A DNA stretch of 13,611 nucleotides from JBDTNL01 sp039933785 (lineage in GTDB: Bacteria > Acidobacteriota > Thermoanaerobaculia > Multivoradales > JAGPDF01). Positions 1-5,825 of the stretch are shown in pieces. The stretch covers positions 1 to 13,611 of the forward strand of contig JBDTNL010000085.1 of the NCBI GenBank assembly GCA_039933785.1, written 5' to 3'. The notes beneath the pieces are model-generated. The model made no database searches, was not told the DNA's origin, and was given only the letters and a program-made list of their open reading frames with translations. The position numbers were made by a program, and so were the translations under genes. Positions within the stretch are counted from its first letter, which is position 1. Each line of letters starts with the position of its first letter.

Positions 1-2
1 TC

Positions 3-74
3 TGGAAGGTGTTCGGCGAGCTGCTGTCCTCGCCGAGCCTGCCTGCTGGCCTCGGGGCGCTGCCGGATTCTTGA
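3..74 (+). CDS. C-terminal end of an unidentified protein, cut by left window edge
   Basis: An open frame runs from the left edge to a TGA at 72-74 and gives WKVFGELLSSPSLPAGLGALPDS. The composition (amphipathic start, Pro/Gly/Leu-rich tail) looks like an ordinary protein C-terminus and the frame has no internal stop, but 23 residues are too few to name a family. The next gene on the same strand starts about 120 bases later. It could equally be a chance open frame. Confidence 0.35.
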   Translation, partial: WKVFGELLSSPSLPAGLGALPDS

Positions 75-196
75 GTGCGTGTCAGGCGAAGACGCGTCTC
101 GCCGACGCGGTCGGGAAAGCCGCCACGATCGCGCGATGATGAGTACGCTTGGATCTTGGGCTGAAACCTCGTCACCGCCGTCGCGTAGTGAATCCC

Positions 197-1117
197 ATGC
201 GTAGCCAGGCTGGTTTTTTCGCCGTCGCAATCCTATGCGCCACGATCACCGCGCCGGCGCGCGCAGCCACAGCGCCCACGGCGGTGCCCTTCGAACTCTT
301 CCACAACATCGTGTTGCTAGAGGCCCGACTGAACGGGCAGGGTCCGTTTTGGGTCATGCTCGATACCGGTACCGACCCCTCGGCGTTGGATGTGGCACTC
401 GTGGCGCGGCTCGGGATCTCGCTCGGTGGCACTGCCGGCTTGGGAACCGGCGGCGGCACGGACGCGAAGAAGGTGACCGAGGTGAAGATCCACCGCGTCG
501 AGGTCGGCACGCTGGTAGCCGAGGATGTGGACGCCTTGGCCGGAGGCATGCTGGCGCGAATTTCGGAGAAGATTGGCCGCCCGGTGGCGGCGGTTCTCGG
601 TTACAGCTTTCTGCGCGACCGCGTTGTGAGGATCGACTATCCCGGTCGGCGCATCGAGTTCCTCACGGAGCTCGCGCCGCAGCGATCGCAGAGCGGGCGG
701 CGCGCCGTACTGCCGTTCCACTGGGACGACGACGACGGCGACGTGGTGATCGAGGGCGTCAAGGTCAATGGCAAGTCGCTGCGCGCGGTCGTCGACACCG
801 GTTCCAACGGCTCGCTCAAGTTGACGCCCGAAGCGGTGCGCGAGCTGGGCCTCGAAGGCGCGGCGAGCGCCGGCGCCTCGACCACGAACACGGGCTACAA
901 CGGCGCTTACTCCGCCAGCGAAGGAACGCTTCAGAGCCTCGCCCTCGACGGGCTCACGATCGAGCATCCGCATGCCACGTTCTGGAAGGCGGGCACGGGC
1001 CACGACGGAAAGAAGTGGGGCGTCAATATCGGCAACGAGATCTTTGCGTCCTACGTCCTGACGCTCGACTATCGCAGGAGCGTGATGGTCCTCGAGCTGC
1101 CGGGTGGCAAGAGGTAG
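197..1117 (+). CDS. Secreted retropepsin-like aspartyl protease family protein
   Basis: A 306-residue protein of the bacterial retropepsin-like aspartyl protease group. Residues 1 to about 23 form a signal peptide (hydrophobic core FFAVAILCATI, then APARA), so it should act outside the cytoplasm. Two Asp-Thr-Gly active-site motifs are visible, at 56-58 (VMLDTGTDPS) and 200-202 (AVVDTGSNGS). Each lobe also carries a hydrophobic-Gly motif, AVLGYS near 131-136 and VNIGNE near 276-281. This is the two-lobed, single-chain layout in which each lobe gives one catalytic Asp. The substrate is unknown. I chose ATG 197 over the in-frame TTG at 149 because the signal peptide starts directly at 197 and the extra 16 residues are strongly basic; neither start has a good ribosome binding site. 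An inverted-repeat element begins 7 bases after the stop. The family call is strong; peptidase activity is inferred. Confidence 0.88.
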   Translation: MRSQAGFFAVAILCATITAPARAATAPTAVPFELFHNIVLLEARLNGQGPFWVMLDTGTDPSALDVALVARLGISLGGTAGLGTGGGTDAKKVTEVKIHRVEVGTLVAEDVDALAGGMLARISEKIGRPVAAVLGYSFLRDRVVRIDYPGRRIEFLTELAPQRSQSGRRAVLPFHWDDDDGDVVIEGVKVNGKSLRAVVDTGSNGSLKLTPEAVRELGLEGAASAGASTTNTGYNGAYSASEGTLQSLALDGLTIEHPHATFWKAGTGHDGKKWGVNIGNEIFASYVLTLDYRRSVMVLELPGGKR

Positions 1118-1124
1118 CTCCCGG

Positions 1125-1223
1125 TCGAGAGGTGCCAGCCGTTTCATAGTCTTTTTAGAATCAACTAGATAGCCAACTGCAAGGCCCTACCGACGTCGAT
1201 CGCTTCCGAATCGCCTGGCACCT
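1125..1223. repeat. Dispersed inverted-repeat element, copy 1 (full length)
   Basis: Starts TCGAG then AGGTGCCAGCCGTTTC (from 1130) and ends CGAATCGCCTGGCACCT (to 1223). The ends are imperfect inverted repeats of one another, about 20 bp long (AGGTGCCAG matches CTGGCACCT exactly). Copy 2 at 1786-1885 matches it end to end with about nine substitutions and one indel counted by eye. The core has no coding capacity, so it is non-autonomous. The size and ends fit a MITE or a paired REP/BIME-like element. The nature of the mobilising enzyme is inference. Confidence 0.8.
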
Positions 1224-1304
1224 TTTTGTGCCCTTCTCGCCTGCGGCCTGCCGGCGCGCCGGGCGAGCCGAATGGACCCGGTCGTGGCGCTCCAACGGGA
1301 TTAG
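1224..1304 (+). pseudogene. C-terminal remnant of a MacB/FtsX-type ABC permease
   Basis: Directly after repeat copy 1 the plus strand reads CALLACGLPARRASRMDP, then VVALQRD and a TAG at 1302-1304. The pattern LPARRASRxDPxxAL is the C-terminal signature of MacB-like permeases, and the 'ACxLPARRA' version is typical of the acidobacterial duplicated orphan permease (ADOP) group. Only about 25 residues survive; the rest of the permease (roughly 800 residues in ADOP proteins) is absent and the break coincides with the right end of the repeat. I infer a deletion or insertion scar and not a gene. From here to 1382 nothing else is recognisable. Confidence 0.6.
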
Positions 1305-1382
1305 AGCAAGCTTCGTCCGGAGATCTGCCCGGCAAGCCGGCGGGAGAGGCGACGCATTCTCGACCCGCAGACGGCTCGAGAA

Positions 1383-1697
1383 CTAGAAGACTTGCAGGCC
1401 GGCGATCTGACGCTGCTCCACCACCCAGGTCTTGGCACCCAGCGCGGCGAAGCTGGCAGCGAGCTTGTCGGCTTCTTCTCGCGTCATCGCGCGGTGAAGG
1501 ATGATGTTTTCCTGGCTACGGAGGCGTTCGAGGATCTCTTGCAGGTTCCTCTCCGACCAGAACTCACTGAGCGCCTTGGCGGTGAAGTACAGCGCGCGCC
1601 GGTCGGCCCCACCTTGCAGCATGACGACAAATCGGCCCGAGCCCCTGCCGGCCGGGACAGGTTCCGGGGCGCCGTCTTGATCCGTTCCGTCTGCCAT
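1383..1697 (-). CDS. Small hypothetical protein
   Basis: A 104-residue protein with a low-complexity Gly/Pro/Asp start (residues 1-22), then a compact predicted alpha/beta segment: FVVMLQGGADRR, a helix-rich middle (EILERLRSQENI), and an end of the form REEADKLAASFAALGAKTWV. The last part recalls the C-terminal fold of ribosomal protein bL12 (helix followed by 'GAxVxV'), but this is only a resemblance. No clear ribosome binding site precedes the ATG at 1697, and a later start inside the Gly/Pro-rich stretch is possible. It stands alone on the minus strand between two repeat copies. An overlapping plus-strand frame is less protein-like. Function unknown. Confidence 0.55.
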   Translation of the reverse strand: MADGTDQDGAPEPVPAGRGSGRFVVMLQGGADRRALYFTAKALSEFWSERNLQEILERLRSQENIILHRAMTREEADKLAASFAALGAKTWVVEQRQIAGLQVF

Positions 1698-1785
1698 TCT
1701 CGCGACTCGAGCCTCAGCCTATTGTCGCGCTACCTGGCGGCGGCCACAAGGTCCGAGGCTCCCGCGCGCAGCGCTGCTTCGAGAG

Positions 1786-1885
1786 TCGAGAGGTGCCAGC
1801 CGTTTCGGAGGCTGTTTAGGATCAACTAGATGGCCACTTGCAAGCGCCCTACCGATGTCGATCGCTTCCGAATCGCCTGGCACCT
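1786..1885. repeat. Dispersed inverted-repeat element, copy 2 (full length)
   Basis: Begins TCGAG, AGGTGCCAG (1791-1799) and ends CTGGCACCT (1877-1885). The conserved interior blocks shared with copy 1 are ATCAACTAGAT, GCCCTACCGA and GTCGATCGCTTCCGAATCG. It lies between the start of the small minus-strand gene (1697) and the stop of another minus-strand gene (1943), so on that strand it falls in the intergenic space just after a stop codon. Confidence 0.82.
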
Positions 1886-1908
1886 TTCTTGGGGGCACCT
1901 TTCTTGGG
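1879..1908. repeat. Tandem duplication of the right flank of repeat copy 2
   Basis: GGCACCTTTCTTGGG occurs twice in direct succession (1879-1893 and 1894-1908). The first unit overlaps the right end of repeat copy 2. The same kind of duplication is seen at 11991-12016 beside another copy, with a slightly different unit. Confidence 0.85.
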
Positions 1909-1942
1909 GCAGAACCTTTTTTGAGGCGGCCGCGTCGAAACC

Positions 1943-2452
1943 CTAGCCGCGCGGCAAGATCCCGCTCACCCACCAGAGCGCCCGGCGGGCGGTGTCGAGC
2001 ACGCTCGGATGCTCATGGCTATCGTCGAGCGTGTCGGCGTGAGAGTCGGCATGCGGCAACTCGAGGCGCCGCGCTGGCCGCCAGTGGGTTTCGCTGGTGC
2101 CGTCATGCTCCTCGGTGAGTCCCTCCTCGGCCGTCGTCTGCAAGTCGGTCGGGAAGTGCTGCCAAAGCAGGTACGAGGCGCCGGTCTCGAACAGCGCTCG
2201 GCTCGCCAACGTCCAGTTGCCGCCGATCGGCAGGGTCGCCGTGGTGCGGTCCGCCGAGAGCTCAGGTGCGAAGAAACGGTAGATCGGAGCGTCGTGGCCG
2301 AAGCCCAGACTCGACCAGCTGGCGAGGGTGGCCTCGACATAGGCGCGGAAAATCCCTGCCTGTGCCTGGAAACGCTCCCACTCGGTGGCGGTGTAGGGAC
2401 GGGGCAGTCGCAGGTGCAGCCAGCGGTTGGAAAGGGTTAGATCGGCGCTCAT
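1943..2452 (-). CDS. Hypothetical protein downstream of alpha/beta hydrolase
   Basis: A 169-residue soluble protein that I do not recognise. It starts MSADLTLSNRWLHLRLPRPY, has a Trp/Phe-rich middle (ASWSSLGFGHDAPIYRFFAP, then SRALFETGASYLLWQHFP), a His/Glu/Asp-rich low-complexity stretch near 133-157, and ends LWWVSGILPRG. There is no signal peptide or membrane segment. The frame is open further upstream, but the ATG at 2452 comes 10 bases after the stop of the hydrolase gene (stop at 2463-2465). The pair is therefore very probably one transcript with coupled translation, which would explain why no ribosome binding site is seen. Context suggests a job linked to the hydrolase; the sequence does not say which. 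Confidence 0.65.
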   Translation of the reverse strand: MSADLTLSNRWLHLRLPRPYTATEWERFQAQAGIFRAYVEATLASWSSLGFGHDAPIYRFFAPELSADRTTATLPIGGNWTLASRALFETGASYLLWQHFPTDLQTTAEEGLTEEHDGTSETHWRPARRLELPHADSHADTLDDSHEHPSVLDTARRALWWVSGILPRG

Positions 2453-2462
2453 GGTGCAGAGT

Positions 2463-3302
2463 CTAACCTGGCGGAGTTCGTCGCGCCTGCCTTTGCGGCA
2501 GCCCTTGAGCCGGCGGCGCTCGCTCGATCCCCGCCCACAGCGCCCGCATGTACGCCGGGCTGTCGGAGATCGAGTTGTGACCCGCACCGGGGATCACCTC
2601 CATCACCGCTATGCCCTTCGCGAAATGAGAGAACAGCAGCTCCGTGCTCTGTCGCGGCACGATTTCATCCCGCTCGGCGACGACCACCACGGTCGGCGCG
2701 CGGATGCTCGGCGCGTAGCGCCACGACTCGAATTTGTCCCACACTATCCAGCGGACCGGAACGTAGGGGAATTGCCGCTCGGCCACATCCACGAGACTGG
2801 CAAACGGCGTCACCAAGACCAATCGGCGGACTGGACGAAGGCTCGCGAGTTGAACGGCGACTCCGCTGCCCAGGCTACGGCCGATTACCCCCACCTCGTC
2901 GTGCTCGGCGTGTACCCGGTCGAAGAGCGCCAGCGCATCGGCCACGAGAGCCTCTTGCGAGGGTCTGCCCGAGCTGCCGCCATACCCGCGGTAGTGAGGC
3001 AGATACAGCGCGGTTTCGGGGACAGCATTCGCCAGCGCCGGCAGACTCGCCGCCACGTCCTCGGCATTGCCACCGAAATAGAGCAGCGCCCTGGCAGCGG
3101 GTCGCGGCCTCGTCGAGACTTTGAGTTCGGCCCCCGGCACTGAGAGCGTCATCGTGGTCCTGGGATCGAAATCGGGAGCCGCCTGCGGGTAGTAGATCAA
3201 CGAGCGCTGAAACACGAGCAGGGCGACGCAAGCGCCGAGATAGAGCACGGCGATAGCGATGAGGAGTCCGATGAGCACGCGATACATGGGGCCGACCGAC
3301 AT
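2463..3302 (-). CDS. Membrane-anchored alpha/beta hydrolase (ABHD13/Bem46-like)
   Basis: A 279-residue serine hydrolase. Residues 7-31 form a hydrophobic N-terminal anchor, followed by FQRSLIYYPQ, the usual opening of Bem46/ABHD13-type proteins. The expected elements appear in order: an oxyanion-type loop LLYFGGNAED (73-82), YRGYGGSSGRPS (104-115), the nucleophile elbow GRSLGSG with Ser143, Asp212 in ERDEIVP, and His242 in GAGHNSIS, giving a complete Ser-Asp-His triad. It should hydrolyse an ester, amide or thioester bond at the membrane face; the substrate cannot be read. The ATG at 3302 or the second Met at residue 6 (3287) may be the start; neither has a good ribosome binding site. A gene of unknown function follows 10 bases after the stop. 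Confidence 0.87.
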   Translation of the reverse strand: MSVGPMYRVLIGLLIAIAVLYLGACVALLVFQRSLIYYPQAAPDFDPRTTMTLSVPGAELKVSTRPRPAARALLYFGGNAEDVAASLPALANAVPETALYLPHYRGYGGSSGRPSQEALVADALALFDRVHAEHDEVGVIGRSLGSGVAVQLASLRPVRRLVLVTPFASLVDVAERQFPYVPVRWIVWDKFESWRYAPSIRAPTVVVVAERDEIVPRQSTELLFSHFAKGIAVMEVIPGAGHNSISDSPAYMRALWAGIERAPPAQGLPQRQARRTPPG

Positions 3303-3420
3303 GCTAGCGCCATCGCCGATCTGGCTTGAATTCGTCGGCTCGACGGCGGTCCCCGACTCTTCGCGGCAGGCGCACCGAGTAGTGCGCTCAGCAGTCGATG
3401 CGAGTCGATAGGATCAGCCT

Positions 3421-3963
3421 ATGGAGATCGCCGTCGCTCAGCAGGACATGCGGGACGCGTACTTTGGCGGCGCACCCGGCATGCTCGTGTCATCCACCGC
3501 CTGGCTCACCGCTGCGCTCATTGCAATCCATCAATCGCCGCAACGGGCAGTCATCGCCCTCTTTATCGGCGGCATTCTCATCCACCCGGTAAGCATGGTG
3601 CTTACGAAGCTGCTCGGCCGCTCATCCAGGCACTCGCCCGGGAATCCACTTGGTCTGCTGGCATTGGAAACCACCATCTGGCTGATCGCGTGTTTGCCAC
3701 TCGCCTATGTGGTTTCCAAATTTCGCATCGAGTGGTTCTTTCCCGCCATGCTGTTGGTGATCGCAGGCCGGTACTTCGTCTTCGCCAGTGTGTTCGGTTC
3801 GCGAATTTTCTGGGCCTGCGGAGCTGCCCTAGTGGCCGCCGCCTACGTCTTGGTCAAGCTCCAGGCGCCTCCGGAAGTTGGCGCCTTCGCGGGCGCTGCG
3901 ATCGAGGCACTGTTCTCGGCAACAATCTTCGCTCGCTCACGCCTCCCAGCCCGAGCTACCTAG
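3421..3963 (+). CDS. Integral membrane protein (possibly DUF7010-like)
   Basis: A 180-residue membrane protein. The N-terminus MEIAVAQQDMRDAYFGGAPG is a short amphipathic lead into a first membrane segment near 21-38, with further hydrophobic segments at about 41-63, 78-98, 103-121, 124-143 and 148-166. The opening 'QxDMRxxYxGGxPGxLVSS' recalls a family of small multispanning proteins annotated DUF7010, which I name only tentatively. AGGA at 3410-3413, seven bases before the ATG, supports the start. It is divergent from the hydrolase, with a 118-base shared spacer likely to hold both promoters. The stop is followed within about 20 bases by a half copy of the dispersed repeat. Function unknown. 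Confidence 0.75.
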   Translation: MEIAVAQQDMRDAYFGGAPGMLVSSTAWLTAALIAIHQSPQRAVIALFIGGILIHPVSMVLTKLLGRSSRHSPGNPLGLLALETTIWLIACLPLAYVVSKFRIEWFFPAMLLVIAGRYFVFASVFGSRIFWACGAALVAAAYVLVKLQAPPEVGAFAGAAIEALFSATIFARSRLPARAT

Positions 3964-3979
3964 GGCAACCTCGGCCGAC

Positions 3980-4024
3980 AAGGGGCCCTACCGAGGTCGA
4001 TCGCTTCCGATTCGGGTGGCACCT
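3980..4024. repeat. Dispersed inverted-repeat element, right half only (copy 3)
   Basis: Matches the right half of copies 1 and 2: GCCCTACCGAGGTCGATCG, then CTTCCGATTCGGGTGGCACCT, followed by a T-run and GGGGG. No left half (AGGTGCCAG...) lies upstream; the preceding bases run straight into the stop of the membrane-protein gene at 3961-3963. It is either a truncated copy or evidence that the halves can exist as separate units. Confidence 0.72.
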
Positions 4025-4108
4025 TTTTTTGGGGGTGGCCTCCACGTGCGGACCCGCGTGGCAAGCGGCACGCGGCACGGGGCCGTCTCGGCCTCCAGCG
4101 CATCGCGC

Positions 4109-4114
4109 TACAAT
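4109..4114 (+). promoter_or_regulatory. Possible -10 element of the toxin-antitoxin operon
   Basis: TACAAT lies 10 bases before the antitoxin ATG (4124). I see no convincing -35 hexamer at the usual distance. If this is the -10, transcription would start at or within a few bases of the ATG, so the message would be leaderless or nearly so; this agrees with the absence of a Shine-Dalgarno sequence. Confidence 0.35.
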
Positions 4115-4123
4115 GGCTGGGCC

Positions 4124-4309
4124 ATGACCACCGCCAAACAGGAAGCTCTCAAGCTCATCGAGACGCTCCCCGAGGACACCTCACTCGAGGAGATCCTGCG
4201 CGAGCTCGCTTTCGCCCGCATGGTGGAGCGCGGCCTCGTGGACTCCGACCAGGGGCACACGATCAGCCAGGACGAGATGGCGCAGAGACTCGATTCGTGG
4301 GTGAAGTAA
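4124..4309 (+). CDS. Putative type II antitoxin, partner of RelE/ParE toxin
   Basis: A 61-residue acidic protein: MTTAKQEALKLIETLPEDTS, then LEEILRELAFARMVERGLVD and a polar tail ending RLDSWVK. The pattern 'LIExLPEDxSxEEILxEL..R..VExGLxDxxxGxTxSxDEM' is that of small antitoxins commonly encoded directly before RelE/ParE-family toxins. In this family the helical N-terminus is expected to bind DNA or form the dimer, and the extended C-terminus to wrap the toxin; that split is inferred. The gene overlaps the toxin gene by 13 bases (4297-4309). I chose ATG 4124 because the frame upstream is not protein-like. Autoregulation by the pair is usual for such modules but no operator could be assigned. 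Confidence 0.8.
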   Translation: MTTAKQEALKLIETLPEDTSLEEILRELAFARMVERGLVDSDQGHTISQDEMAQRLDSWVK

Positions 4310-4593
4310 GGTGGACCGCTGAGGCGGCCCGCTGGCTGCACGAGATTCACCAGCACATCGCACAGGACAACCCGGAGGCGGCGCTGCGCACAGTGCGCGG
4401 CATCCATCAGCTTGCTGAGAGCCTCGTTGCTTTTCCCGAACGTGGTTTCCCCTACCAGCGTCAGCCCGAGCGCGGCATCCGGGTCCTCCTCTATGGCCAC
4501 TACCGCATCGCTTACCTGGTGAAGAGCAACGGCGATATCGATGTCCTTGGCGTCTTCCACGGCGCTCTCGACATCACCCGCGACCTCGGATAG
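4297..4593 (+). CDS. RelE/ParE family toxin
   Basis: A 98-residue basic protein of the RelE/ParE superfamily. It has the family order: VRWTAEAARWLHEIHQHIAQ (first strand and helix), a second helix around AALRTVRGIHQLAES, the turn FPERGFPYQ, then RGIRVLLYGHYRIAYLV and IDVLGVFHGALD. The 'YRIAYxV...VLGVFHG' block is the usual core. RelE members cleave ribosome-associated mRNA and ParE members poison gyrase; the sequence does not decide between them. The start is GTG at 4297, inside the antitoxin gene; no other in-frame start fits, and the overlap implies coupled translation. Length is normal for the family. Confidence 0.88.
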   Translation: MGEVRWTAEAARWLHEIHQHIAQDNPEAALRTVRGIHQLAESLVAFPERGFPYQRQPERGIRVLLYGHYRIAYLVKSNGDIDVLGVFHGALDITRDLG

Positions 4594-4846
4594 CGCTTGC
4601 GCTTGACCGGACAGCCTTTCGTCTACGTCATCTCCATTCCAAGGCCTACCGGAAGATACACGGTGGCGCTGCTGCTGCATGATGACATCGGCGGCGACAG
4701 CGCCCTCCTGCACAATAGTTTTCAGATTGGCCCTTGAGGTACGGCCGGCTTCCACCTTGTAGCCACTCTGCATTCCGAGATTGCTCCCGTAGTCTAAACG
4801 ACCCTCGCCCCGACGAACCGCCGCGGAAGTCGGGGTCTGCCTCCCC
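4594..4846. other. Gene-free stretch between toxin gene and ArsR promoter
   Basis: No coding region I can support. A minus-strand frame that covers it also runs antisense through the toxin and antitoxin genes and looks like a shadow. The only structure seen is a 7-bp inverted repeat, CCCCGAC (4808-4814) and GTCGGGG (4829-4835), with a 14-base loop, a weak candidate for the terminator of the toxin-antitoxin operon. Confidence 0.4.
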
Positions 4847-4876
4847 TTGCTTACTGCCAATCTGCATGCATATACT
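4847..4876 (+). promoter_or_regulatory. Sigma70-type promoter of the arsR-SRPBCC operon
   Basis: TTGCTT (4847-4852), an 18-base spacer, then TATACT (4871-4876). The -10 hexamer overlaps the left arm of the operator palindrome. The expected start of transcription, about 6-8 bases after the -10, falls at about 4882-4884, practically on the ATG at 4884. There is no Shine-Dalgarno sequence, so leaderless translation is the simplest reading. Confidence 0.6.
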
Positions 4877-4895
4877 GAACTATATGGTTCAGTAT
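4872..4895. promoter_or_regulatory. ArsR operator palindrome overlapping -10 and start codon
   Basis: ATACTGAAC (4872-4880), six bases TATATG, then GTTCAGTAT (4887-4895): a perfect 9-bp inverted repeat, with partial extension (TGCA on both sides if one base is skipped). It covers the -10 hexamer, the probable transcription start and the first four codons of the repressor gene. Such a site is the expected target of the winged-helix dimer encoded next to it, giving autorepression by blocking RNA polymerase. Confidence 0.72.
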
Positions 4896-5249
4896 GCAAG
4901 AGCCGGTCTCAATGCTTCGTTCGCCGCGCTCGCTGACGCCACCCGACGCGGCGTCTTGGAGCAGCTCGGACGCGCGGACGCTTCCATCTCGGACCTGGCC
5001 GCGAAGTTCCACATGACCCTCACCGGCATGAAGAAGCACGTCGGCGTCTTAGAGCTGGCGGGGCTGGTCACCACCGAGAAGGTCGGGCGCGTGCGGACCT
5101 GCAAGCTCGGCCTCCACCGACTGGAGGAAGAGGCGGCATGGCTCGAGCGGCACCGCCAGATCTGGGACGCACGCTTCGACGCGTTGGACACTGTTGTCGA
5201 GACCTTGAAACGAAAGGAGAAGGTCGATGGACGCAAAAAGAACAAGTGA
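4884..5249 (+). CDS. ArsR-family winged-helix transcriptional repressor
   Basis: A 121-residue regulator of the ArsR type that is normally paired with SRPBCC proteins. It begins MVQYARAGLNASFAALADAT, then RRGVLEQLGRADASISDLAA; this is the classic 'ALADPTRR.IL..L' helix followed by the winged helix-turn-helix, with recognition helix TLTGMKKHVGVLELAGLV (about 45-62) and wing TTEKVGRVRTCKL. The C-terminal helix (WLERHRQIWDARFDALDTVV) probably dimerises. No Cys cluster for metal sensing is present; the only cysteine is Cys73. ATG 4884 is preferred to the in-frame ATG at 4866 because the family typically begins MVxY, because 4866 lies upstream of the predicted transcript start, and because the operator overlaps 4884. 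The next gene overlaps its last 23 bases. Confidence 0.92.
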   Translation: MVQYARAGLNASFAALADATRRGVLEQLGRADASISDLAAKFHMTLTGMKKHVGVLELAGLVTTEKVGRVRTCKLGLHRLEEEAAWLERHRQIWDARFDALDTVVETLKRKEKVDGRKKNK

Positions 5250-5760
5250 GAGCGTGACTGAGCGTGGCCCGATGAAGAACCGCACGACGGTAGAACGGAA
5301 GTCCGAGCGTGAGCTCGTCACTACACGAACCTTCAACGCCCCGGCGCGCATCGTGTTCGAGGCGTGGACGAAACCAGAACTGTTCAAGCAGTGGTGGGTG
5401 CCGAAGTCGATGGGCATGTTCCTGCGTATCTGCGAGATGGATGTTCGCGTCGGGGGCGGGTACCGTTTGGTGTTCGGCCACGATGCCTCGAAGCCTGCCG
5501 AGTTCTTCGGTAGATATCTCGAAGTGACTCCCGACTCACGCCTCGTCTGGACCAATGACGAAGGGGGCAACGCCGGACCCGTCACCACGGTGACCTTCGA
5601 GGAAGACGACGGCAGGACGCTGCTGACCGTGCACGAGCTCTATCCCTCGAAGGAAGCTCTCGACGCTGCCGGCACCGGGGCGGCGGACGCGATGGTCGAG
5701 ACGTTCGAACAACTGGACGATCTTCTCGTCACACCGGGGCCGGGCGTGGAACGCTCCTGA
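5227..5760 (+). CDS. SRPBCC / AHSA1-like lipid- or ligand-binding domain protein
   Basis: A 177-residue protein of the SRPBCC (START/Bet v 1-like) superfamily, AHSA1 branch. The typical blocks are visible: TTRTFNAPARIVFEAWTKPE (32-51), FKQWWVPKS, MDVRVGGGYRLVF, FFGRYLEVTPDSRLVWT, then TVTFEEDDGRTLLTVHELY, and a C-terminal helix containing FEQLDDLL. These form the helix-grip fold with a deep cavity; the natural ligand is not readable. A strong AGGAG (5215-5219) seven bases before ATG 5227 supports that start, inside the 3' end of arsR, so translation is coupled. A later ATG at 5272 matches the usual family start but has a weaker site. Pairs of an ArsR regulator and an AHSA1 protein are common; the regulator presumably controls both. 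Confidence 0.9.
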   Translation: MDAKRTSESVTERGPMKNRTTVERKSERELVTTRTFNAPARIVFEAWTKPELFKQWWVPKSMGMFLRICEMDVRVGGGYRLVFGHDASKPAEFFGRYLEVTPDSRLVWTNDEGGNAGPVTTVTFEEDDGRTLLTVHELYPSKEALDAAGTGAADAMVETFEQLDDLLVTPGPGVERS

Positions 5761-5772
5761 GCTCGCCCATCT

Positions 5773-5808
5773 CGCGGCCGGCCGTGGCGCCTCGTCGGGC
5801 CGGCCGCG
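5773..5808. terminator. GC-rich hairpin between convergent genes
   Basis: CGCGGCCGGCC (5773-5783) pairs perfectly with GGCCGGCCGCG (5798-5808) over 11 bp, with a 14-base loop. It lies 12 bases after the SRPBCC stop and 17 bases before the stop of the convergent DUF4440 gene. There is no T-tract, so it is not a textbook intrinsic terminator, but position and stability suggest a bidirectional transcription end. Confidence 0.55.
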
Positions 5809-5825
5809 GGCTGGTCCAGCGCCTC

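Noticed and set aside
149..196. Longer N-terminus of the aspartyl protease from a TTG start
   Set aside because: The added 16 residues are rich in Arg and would place a long basic stretch before a complete signal peptide; the ATG at 197 fits better.
1392..1829. 145-aa plus-strand frame antisense to the small minus-strand gene
   Set aside because: It runs into repeat copy 2, has no domain features, and its composition is that of a shadow of the minus-strand frame.
1125..1885. CRISPR array made of the two similar repeats
   Set aside because: Only two full copies about 660 bases apart with a gene between them, and repeat length near 95 bp; no regular spacers and no cas genes.
4866..4883. Upstream ATG (4866) as the start of the ArsR gene
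   Set aside because: It lies before the predicted transcription start and within the promoter; the MVQY start at 4884 is typical of the family.
4108..4899. 263-aa minus-strand frame across the toxin-antitoxin genes
   Set aside because: Most of it is antisense to the well-supported toxin and antitoxin; the remainder shows no recognisable domain.
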